Part shown: piece by piece, positions 56,320 to 64,000 of the stretch | Layout of the letters: every line of letters starts with the position of its first letter | Numbering within the stretch: the stretch's first letter is position 1 | Source of the DNA: Monodelphis domestica | Lineage: Eukaryota > Chordata > Mammalia > Didelphimorphia > Didelphidae | Direction: 5' to 3' | DNA length: 64,000 bases | Assembly (NCBI RefSeq): GCF_027887165.1 | Contig: NC_077228.1 | Coordinates: 109,849,043 to 109,913,042, forward strand | The notes under the pieces: generated by a model | Seen by the model: only the letters and a program-made list of their open reading frames with translations | The model's database searches: none | What the model was told of the DNA's origin: nothing | Program-made: the position numbers and the translations under genes

Positions 56320-56962
56320 ACTACTTTTTGAATGTCTATACCTGGATTTATCATTTGGTATTTAAAATTCTACAAGTCTAAAACAGAACTCATTGTCTTT
56401 TGCCCAAACATTCCCCTCTTTCAGACTTCCTAGGGCACTCCCATCTTCCTAGTCATCCAGACTCACAATCTCAAGTCAACCTTGACCTTTCCACTCTCTC
56501 TCACCCCTGGTTGATGTCTTATTTCTCCCTTCAATATATCTCTCAATTATTCCCTTATCTCCATTCACATAGCCATCACCCCAGGCCTTGAGGATCTCCC
56601 CCTAAGACTATTCCAATCTATCCCCCAGCCTCAATCGTCTCCCAACTCCAATCCACCTTCTGCCTAGCAGCCAAAGCAGATTTTTTTGAAGTTCAGGTCT
56701 GATGATGTCCTTCCCCTTACTCAGTGAATTCCAGGGGTTCCCTATTACCTACTGGATCAAATATGAACTGTTTGACATTTAAAACTCTCCTTAACCTGGT
56801 GCCTTCTTACCTTTCCAGCCTTACTCTTTATTTTCCTCCATGCCCCCTGTGATCCAGTAACTGGCCCATTAGCCTTTGCATTAGCTTTCTGCCATTCATG
56901 GGATGTTTTCTCCTTCCTCTTTTAAAGCTTTCGGTTTCTTTAACTTCTCTCAAAACTCCATT
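56320..56962 (+). mobile_element. L2 ORF2 C-terminal region
   Basis: Phrases ctaaaacagaactcattgtc, tgatgatgtccttcccctta and ccctattacctactggatca, then tttgacatttaaaactctcc, follow the L2 order. Stops are frequent. Confidence 0.7.
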
Positions 56963-56966
56963 CAAG

Positions 56967-57162
56967 GGGGCAGCTAAATGGTTCCGTGGATTGAGAGCCA
57001 GGCCTAGAGACAGGAGGTCCTGGTTTTAACTCTGGCCTCAGAGACTTCCTAGCGTGACCCTGGGCAAGTCACTTGACCCCCATTGCCTAACCCTTACCAT
57101 TCTTCTGCCTTAGAATCAATACACAGTATTGATTGTAAGATGAAAGGTAAGGGTTAAAAAAA
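56967..57162 (+). mobile_element. tRNA-derived marsupial SINE in L2
   Basis: Head gggggcagctaaatggttcc to tail gaaaggtaagggttaaaaaa. L2-like end sequence resumes after it, to about 57420. Confidence 0.92.
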
Positions 57163-57659
57163 AACAACCTAAATTAAAATCATACCTTATGTAAGGGGGC
57201 CTTTTCAGTTTCCTCAAGCTCCTACTTGCTTTTTCCCCTCTGAGGTCCCTTCTATCTAGTCTGCATACATTTTCCACATACCTAGTTGTTTACATGTTGT
57301 CTTCTTCATGTGAGCTCTTAAAGAGCCTGATTATTGTTGTTTGACTTTGTTTCTCCAGTGATTAGGGTTAGTAAATTAGTTACAGTGCCTGGAACCCAAG
57401 TTAGCACTTAATAAATCCTGATTTAAACTCAAGATTTTTCCAACTCTTAAGTCTAACACTGTGTCTTTTTCACTATAGATCCAGAGGAAAAACAAAGGAG
57501 GTCAGAAGAAAGACCAGAGATCTTACTTCCTTTAGTCTACTAATGAGGAAATTAAGGTCTAGACACCTACTTAAAGTCACTCAGTATTAGAGCCAGAACT
57601 TTCATTTAGGTCCTTTCATTCCAAATAGAAAACTCACTTTTTTCTTTTTCCTTTTCCTC

Positions 57660-58520
57660 TCTCTTTTCTTCTCTCTCTCTCTCTCTTTTCTTTCTCCTAT
57701 AATTTATAATTTTTATTGTATTTCCCCCCAATTATATGTAGAAACAATTTTTAACATTTGTTTTCTGACACTGCAAATTGCCATCTCAATTCCAATTCTC
57801 TCTCTCCCTCCCCATCCCCTTCCCTGAGTGAGTAAGCAATTAGATACATATGCTATCATGCAATACAATTTCCATATTCATCGTATTGTGAAAGAAGTCA
57901 TGTATCATACATACAAAAAAACTCATAACCTAAGCAGATTATTTATCACCTTGGTGGAGAGGGAGGGAGAGAATTTGAATGGCAAAATATCAAGAACAAT
58001 TGTCAAAAACTGTTTTTACATGTAATTGAAGGGAAAAAAAGAACGTTTAAAAAAATTAAAGTTAAAAGAAGGAAAAAACTCTTGTAGAAAATAAAGTGAA
58101 AATGGTCTGCTTCAATCTGCATTTGAATTCTACCAGTTCTATCATGATTCCTTTGGAGTTGTTTTGGATCACTGTATTGCTGATAAAACTAAGTAATTCG
58201 CAGCTGACCATCATGCTATATTGCTGTTTTTGTATATACAGTGTTCTCTTGGTTCTGCTTACTTCACTTTACATCAGTTCATATAAGTCTTCCTAGGTCT
58301 TTCTGTTTGTGATTTCTTTGAACACAATAGTATTCTTTTATAACCATATACCACAACTTGGTCAGTCATTCTCCAATTGATGGACTTCCTGTCAGTTTCA
58401 GTTCTTTGCCACCACAAAAAGAGCCGCTATAAATGTTTTTGTATAAATAGGTCCTTTCCCCCTTTTCTTTGATCTCTTTGGGTATAGACCTCTTTCCATT
58501 TATCTAAGATACCTGTACCC
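57660..58520 (-). mobile_element. L1 3' portion, reverse orientation
   Basis: On the minus strand, read from high to low coordinates: the ORF2 end (complement of tctttgggtatagacctctt), then gatgtaaagtgaagtaagca, then the 3' UTR to about 57670. A small plus-oriented L1 end is embedded at about 57945-58050. Confidence 0.72.
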
Positions 58521-58669
58521 TTATCTTCCAATATTGGTTATCATTCTTCCCCACCCACCATTTTAATTTCCTTCCCCAACTATGCATTAAACCTATAAAC
58601 TCTGGCACTTTCAGAGAGTTGATATCATCTATCCCAAAGAGGAAAGAGGGAAGTGTCAAGAGATGGATT

Positions 58670-58858
58670 CTAAGGGACCGGTAGGTGACTCAGTGGATTG
58701 AGAGCCAGACTTAGAGACAGGGGGGTTCTGGGTTCAAATTTGGCCTCAGATATTTCCTAGCTAGGTGACCCAAGGTAACTCACTTAATTCTTGTTGCCTC
58801 TTTATAGTGAAAACACAGTATTGATTCCAAGACAGATGGTAAAAATTAAAAAAGAGAG
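58670..58858 (+). mobile_element. tRNA-derived marsupial SINE
   Basis: Head agggaccggtaggtgactca to tail gacagatggtaaaaattaaa; shortened after cttaattcttgttgcctc. Confidence 0.85.
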
Positions 58859-59084
58859 AGATGGATTCTAGCTACTTGTTTTCATTTTTGTAAGCAGAGT
58901 TTCCCATAGTGCCTTGCAAAAGAGTAGGTGCTTAAAGTTGACTGAGTTGAATTAGTCTAATATGGGGGGAAAGTCTCAATTCCTCTTTGCTTTAATTTTC
59001 TGCTTTCTAAAATGGGGGTCATTGTAGCCATTGTAGTTCAATTTGATTAAACAAACTTTTATTCCTTGACTGGTGGTGGAGGCT

Positions 59085-59865
59085 AGCATTTATTAATAAA
59101 CTATTATGTGTGGGACCCTGTGATAAGTGCTTTACAATATCATATGTGAATTTTAAAAATTCTCAGACCCTACTTCATAAGATTTGGTTAAGACCACTCC
59201 CCATTTTAAACAATGAAGGAACTTAGATCAGGAATGTGAGACCTCTACTCCACCCCTACTTAAGCATACTTTAGGGGAAGAAAAAGTTGTAAACTCCTTG
59301 CTGAACAATGAAAAGTACTTAAACCCATACTTATAGTAAGGCAAAAGTTCCTAAGCTGTGCCTATTTTTAGATCTAATACAAAAGGGTGCTAAGTACCTA
59401 TAAAGGTCAGGCAACTTGTAAATTTACAAGGAGCAAAGAGGTAAGAACTTACTCAGAGGTTTTTCAGGTGTGAATTACTCAAAAGTTTAGTCTACTCAGG
59501 TGTGAATTAAGAATGGTCTGTCCTTTGGAAAATGTCTACTGTGATTGGTAGATGTGAGAAATTAGGGGAGGTGACATAGGAGAAAATTCCCTTTAAAAGG
59601 AGGTAAAAAAGAGGTCTCTAGAGATTCAGCTGGGAAAAGCTGAATTGGAGGAAGCAACTGGCCAAAGCTGCCTTGAAGAGCTTGATGGCCGAACTAGATT
59701 GAGCTAGCTGAAGCTGAGCTGGTGTCTCTCTGAACACTAGAATCTTGCTTGGACAAATCTTGTGTTGAGTGGATAAAAGACTGACTGATCTCTCTCTTAG
59801 GGTTTTCAGCCTAGGCTGGTTCATGCCAGCCTAGGCTGGTCTAGCCCTTTTTCTCATTATTTCCT

Positions 59866-59962
<97 letters not shown>

Positions 59963-60345
59963 ATTAATTCCTCATTTGTATTAATTAAAATCTCTATAAA
60001 ACCCAGCTGACTTGGGTATATTTAATATTTTGTGAAATTTTCCCTGGCAACCACCTTATATTTGATTTAAAACAAGACACTGTCTTGAAACCATATTTTC
60101 TGTGGTCACAATTTAAGCTAAACACTCTTTTAACTGTCACAGTTTATGGCTTCCACTATTTTAATCATCACACATATGATCCTGACAACAACCCTAGGAG
60201 GTAAGTGCTATTATTCCACTCATTTTATAATTGAGGAAGACTAAGTGACTTGATTGTGGTTAGGAAACTAGTAATGGTCCAGGGTGGGACTTGAATGATA
60301 ACAGAATTCCTGTCTCCAGGTCCAGTACTGTATACTTCATATCAT
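59085..60345 (-). mobile_element. MIR-like SINE split by an LTR
   Basis: Left piece 59085-59144 (gataagtgctttacaatatc) and right piece 60173-60345 (gatcctgacaacaaccctag, ggactgagtgact-type core) are continuous once the LTR and one CATA are removed. Confidence 0.75.
59145..60172 (+). mobile_element. 1028-bp solo LTR with long (CT)n
   Basis: Starts TGTGAATTTT and ends ATCATCACA, with the 4-bp duplication CATA (59141-59144 and 60173-60176). Shares its plan with 52819-53739: ctactgtgattggtagatgt-type segment, short A-rich block, (CT)n at about 59873-59959, and a 3' segment with ccctggcaaccacctta. No retroviral coding sequence. Confidence 0.88.
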
Positions 60346-60440
60346 TTGTTCTCAAACTTTTTAGTCTTTGGGTCCCTTTAACACCCTTAAAATTTATAGA
60401 AGATTCCCCAAAGCTCTTTTGTTTATGAATGAGATGTAGT
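60345..60440 (+). mobile_element. DNA transposon remnant, partial
   Basis: tgttctcaaactttttagtc and tgggtcccttta resemble the family at 43880. Weak. Confidence 0.35.
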
Positions 60441-60479
60441 TGATATTTTCCACCTCAGGAATTAAAATGTCTACATATT

Positions 60480-60727
60480 TTATAAGTAGCTAGGTGGTGC
60501 AGTGGATAGAACACCAGGTTTAGAGTTGAAAAGTTGAGTTCAAATCCTGCCTCAGACACTAGCTGTGTAACCTTGGAAAGTAACTTAACTCTGTTTGCCT
60601 CAGTTTCATCATCTGTCAAATAATCTAGAGAAGGAAATGACACACCACTCTAAGATTTCTGCCAAGAAAAGCCCAAATAGGGTCATGAAGGGTAGGACCC
60701 AAATGAATAACAATAACAAAGTGTTAT
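60480..60727 (+). mobile_element. tRNA-derived SINE with BovB/RTE-like 3' end
   Basis: Head agtagctaggtggtgcagtg, then ctcagtttcatcatctgtca, then ggaaatgacacaccactcta and the tail gggtcatgaagggtaggacc with an (aac)n-like end. It differs from the commoner SINE of this window after the MIR-like core. Confidence 0.8.
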
Positions 60728-60746
60728 TATAAAAGTAGTTTTGACC

Positions 60747-60924
60747 ATCACCCTAATGCAATATCAATAATATGAAAATAGGTCTTGATCAATGACACAT
60801 GTAAAACCCAATGGAATTGCGAGTTGGCTATGGGAGGGGGGTGGTGGGAGGAGAGGAGGGAAAGAACATGAATCATGTAACTATGGAAGAATTTTCTTAA
60901 TCAATAAAATTTAATTTAAAAAAT
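60747..60924 (+). mobile_element. Very short 5'-truncated L1
   Basis: 178 bp of L1 3' UTR flanked by the 11-bp duplication tagttttgacc (60736-60746 and 60925-60935). Confidence 0.88.
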
Positions 60925-60935
60925 TAGTTTTGACC

Positions 60936-62395
60936 TCATGGACCCAAGGACCCATACTTTGAGAAGCACCATACCAGGCTGCCTCTTAAATACAAACCAT
61001 TCTGTTAAGACTCTGGGAAAAGTACAAAGGCAAAAAGAGATTGCCCCAAGGACCTTGGATCAATTGGCCCCTCCATAGATTGTAGATAAAATCAAATTCC
61101 ATTCAATAAAACAAATATTGACCAGCCCCTACCATGTGTAGTGCAGGTCAGTATCCTACATGGAGCTACAACAATGGGATTATTGATGTTTGTTGAATTC
61201 AATTGACTGTAAGATCCAGATAACAGATGGCAGGTGTAAAAAGCATGAAATAACATGGAAATAGGATAAAGTGGAAGGAAGGGATGGAGTCTTGAAGGAG
61301 GGGGGGTATGTTTTATGACTCCCTCCCCTCAAAAGTCCAGCCCCCTTCCTGACTAAGAGAGGGATGGCCTTTGGCAGCACTCAAAAGGAAGGGGCTTACC
61401 AGATCCTCCCCACACTCTACAATCTGGACTGGAGGAAGGTGTAGATAAGAAAAACCGTCAGTGAAACTGCCCTGGGGGCAGAAGAAGGGGGGGTGGCAGG
61501 GGAAGAGTGGGAGTGTCCTTCTCATTCATTCTTTCTAATAAACATTTACTAAGCACCTTCTGGGCTAGGTGCCCTTAACTTCAAAGTTTACTTAATTAAA
61601 AAAAAAAGACCTCTTACTTTCTAGTAAGGCATTGGACACTGGTATAGTGAAGAGAACATAAAATCATACAAAATAATGGCATACCCAGGTGGGATGGAGT
61701 GAACTCCAAGGATATCAGGAAAGGCTGCCCGGAGGAGGTGCCATTTGAAATGAGTTTAAAGACCAAATAGGAATTCAATGGAAGTTAAGGGCAGGCAAGA
61801 TGTTTGACTTGACTTTTTAGGGTTGAGATAGGGGTGTGAAGAGGTGGAGATGGATGGAGATGAATAGTAGCATGTTATAACTCTAGTTCAGATTTTGGAA
61901 AGCATCTTTTTTTTTTTTAAACCAAAGAGGGTCCTCCTAATTGTAACAATAAACAAATTTTCTCCATTTCCTGTCTGCCTTTCTCAAACAAAAATCTATG
62001 ATGAGAAATATATGGGTGTCTTGCCATATCATTCCCAAATTCTACAAAGTGCAATAAAGATAGCCTTTTTTTCTACTAGAAAACAGGACTTGAATTCAAG
62101 ACTTTGACCTCCCAGTTAAGATACTTGTAAAAGAACCTTGAACTCTTGAGGATAGCAAATCTTTAAGAAGATTGGAAAGGCAGAAAGGGTCTTAGTTATA
62201 AAGTGCTTTAAATGATAAACAGGGGAGTTTATATTTGGCCCTAAAAGTCATAGGGAGTCAGTGGAATTTATGGAGCTGGGAAAAGACAAGGTCAGATTTA
62301 AAATCCCATCTTCTACAGAAACTTTTGTAAAATTTAAATTGTCTCTAATAATAAAAATATATTATTTTATGAGGTTTATTAAGGATTATTAGAAA
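60936..62395. other. No gene recognised
   Basis: Moderately A/T-rich, diverged sequence. Scattered MIR-like words such as catttactaagcaccttctg near 61543, but no feature I can bound. Confidence 0.4.
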
Positions 62396-62479
62396 ACAAG
62401 GAATAAAGAAAATAAAAAATAAAACAAGGAATAAAGAAAATAAAAAATAAAACAAGGAATAAAGAAAATAAAAAATAAA
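62396..62479. repeat. Three tandem 28-bp A-rich units
   Basis: The unit acaaggaataaagaaaataa plus eight A/T bases repeats without visible change, starting at 62396, 62424 and 62452. Confidence 0.95.
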
Positions 62480-62744
62480 AACCATGTGCCCATGGCTGAT
62501 TAGCCCATTCAAAATCCCCCCTGCCCTTAGCTTACTTGCTACACTTGCTACATCATAGATTGCTATGATGAGACAGAGAAGAGCCAGAGAGGGAGGCATT
62601 ACTGCCAGTTAAATACCAATTGTGATCTCGCCAACCTAGGGACTCAGGTGAGATTATAGGGAATTCTGGGAAACACCAAGGACTTCTAGGGATTGAAGTC
62701 TGGGGTTCAAAATCTCCATTTATACATTTTCTTTATACACTTTG

Positions 62745-62950
62745 ATATGTGTTCAACTTTCTATGACCTCATTTGGGTTTTCTAGGCAAAGATAGTGAAG
62801 TGATTTGCCATTTCCTTCTCCAGATCATTTTGTGGATGAGGAAACTGAGGCAAACAGGGTTAAATGACTTGTGCAGGGTAACATAACTAGTTAAATGTCT
62901 GAAGTCAGATTTGAACTCAGGAAGAAGAATCTTCCTGACTCCAAGTTCCA
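62745..62950 (-). mobile_element. SINE with BovB/RTE-like end, reverse orientation
   Basis: Reverse form of 60480-60727: ctatgacctcatttgggttt, tgaagtgatttgccatttcc, ttgtggatgaggaaactgag, to aagaatcttcctgactccaa. Confidence 0.78.
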
Positions 62951-63024
62951 CTCAAAGGATTGAGTAGAGTAATGACCTAAAATCCCACCTTCTAGAGTAT
63001 AAAGAGAGGAAGCATGCCCTAGTG

Positions 63025-63248
63025 GTGTTGGCAAGCCTATGGCATGCATACCAGAGGGGGCTGCTCCCCTTCCCCTCTCCAAGAGCTCCTGAGGACATTT
63101 CTTTCATCATGCATCCCTCTGCCCAGCAGCCCAATGGGAGTGCTTCCTCCCTCCCCATTTGGGGTAAGGATCAGGGCTCACATGTGGAGTGTGAGGGTTG
63201 TAGTTTGGGCACTCAGTTTCTAAAAGGTTCACCATCATTGTCCAGGTA
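63025..63248 (+). mobile_element. hAT-type non-autonomous DNA transposon, second copy
   Basis: Left end ggtgttggcaagcctatggc, body taccagagggggctgctccc, right end aaaaggttcaccatcattg. Ends are imperfect inverted repeats. Confidence 0.65.
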
Positions 63249-63404
63249 CCCTTTCTCTATCCCCTCTTAATTCCTGTTCCTTCTCTTTGCTAATTATTTC
63301 CCATTTATCCTTCCTCTTCCTCTATTGTCCTATTTAATTCTACCTGTTTAGATTGTAACCTCCTTGAGGGCAGGGACTATATTTTTCCTTTTTTTATTTT
63401 CCTT

Positions 63405-63610
63405 ATGCTCAGCCCATTGTGGTTCAGTCATCCAGTTGTGTCTGACTCTTCTGACCCTTTGGGCCAGAGCATACCACTGCTGTCCATGTGGTTTTCTTGG
63501 CAAAACTACTGAAATCATCTTCCATTACCTTCTCCAGGAGATTGTTCTGTGTCTGAAACTGGATTTGAATTCAGATCTTCTTGATTATGGTCTGTTCTAC
63601 TGAAGCAACT
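63405..63610 (-). mobile_element. SINE with BovB/RTE-like end, reverse, diverged
   Basis: tcagtcatccagttgtgtct, then gtggttttcttggcaaaact, cattaccttctccaggagat, as in 62745-62950 but more decayed. 63610-64000 holds L2/MIR-like ends (gcacacagtaggcacttact) and nothing else clear. Confidence 0.65.
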
Positions 63611-64000
63611 AATTACCTCCTGCTTAAGTGCACAGTAGGCTCTTAATAGACTTCAAATGACTGATCATTGCCTCATACTTAACTTGCACTGTATATCTGT
63701 GATGTCGTCCCTATTGACTAACCTCCTAGAGGGTAGAATCATCCTTGTTTTGTTGTATCTCCAGCACTTAGCCCCTAGTCTAGCACACAGTAGGCACTTA
63801 CTAAATGTTTATAGTTTGATTAATTGTTCTCTTTTATGATGACTCTGAGGTCAAGTGGGAGGTAATAAGCGTCAGAGTCTTATCACTAATCAGTTAATTC
63901 AAGCAGTGGTTAGTAGGTGCCTCCTATGGGCTGTAGCTAAGGAATACAAAGACAAAAAGAAACAACCCTAGCCCCCAAAGGGAGCCAACCTCAAACAGAG

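Noticed and set aside
52819..60172. The two related LTRs as ends of one provirus
   Set aside because: Each has its own different 4-bp duplication (CAGC and CATA) and no retroviral sequence lies between, so they are separate solo LTRs.
43900..64000. Exons of KLHDC8A (kelch repeats), expected upstream of NUAK2 by human synteny
   Set aside because: No kelch-type GG...Y...W pattern in any frame; the gene probably lies beyond the window.

Overview
The window is nuclear DNA of a marsupial (metatherian). Two things show this: one vertebrate gene split by canonical GT-AG introns, and dense marsupial-type retroposons. The commonest repeat is a roughly 200-bp tRNA-derived SINE with a gcagctaggtggctcagtgg head and a tail ending in gaaggtaagggttaaaa. 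I cannot name the species. No bacterial-style genes, CRISPR arrays or operons are present, and almost every long open frame outside the gene is chance or transposon-derived.

The only protein-coding gene I can support is NUAK2 (SNARK), an LKB1-activated AMPK-related serine/threonine kinase, on the minus strand. Seven coding exons run from the ATG at 43204 to the TGA at 20393. They join in frame to 628 codons, the length I remember for human NUAK2. All catalytic motifs are intact, as are the activation-loop threonine and the C-terminal GILK and ESGYYS motifs. Exon 1 lies in a GC-rich promoter with CCAAT boxes, an E-box and a TEAD motif. The human neighbours I would expect (TMCC2 beyond the 3' end, KLHDC8A beyond the 5' end) are not visible, so both flanks look intergenic.

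Layout: 1-18.9 kb is the downstream intergenic flank, with a CR1-like remnant, L1 and L2 pieces, many SINEs, a hAT element, a reverse-orientation solo LTR (14182-14974) and some repeat-free islands that could be regulatory. 18.9-20.4 kb is the 3' UTR and its downstream flank. 20.4-43.2 kb is NUAK2, with a polypyrimidine/polypurine minisatellite in intron 2 and a 22-base C run (G on the sense strand) just inside intron 1. 43.2-64 kb is the upstream flank. It holds two unusual fold-back sequences (49049-49198 and 50486-50890), a four-deep nest of transposons (about 51946-54650), L2 sequence, a minus-strand L1 and a second solo LTR (59145-60172) related to the one inside the nest.

Several insertions can be defined to the base by their target-site duplications. 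This gives a relative order of events and a check on the element boundaries. All repeat family names are by recognition only; no library search was possible.
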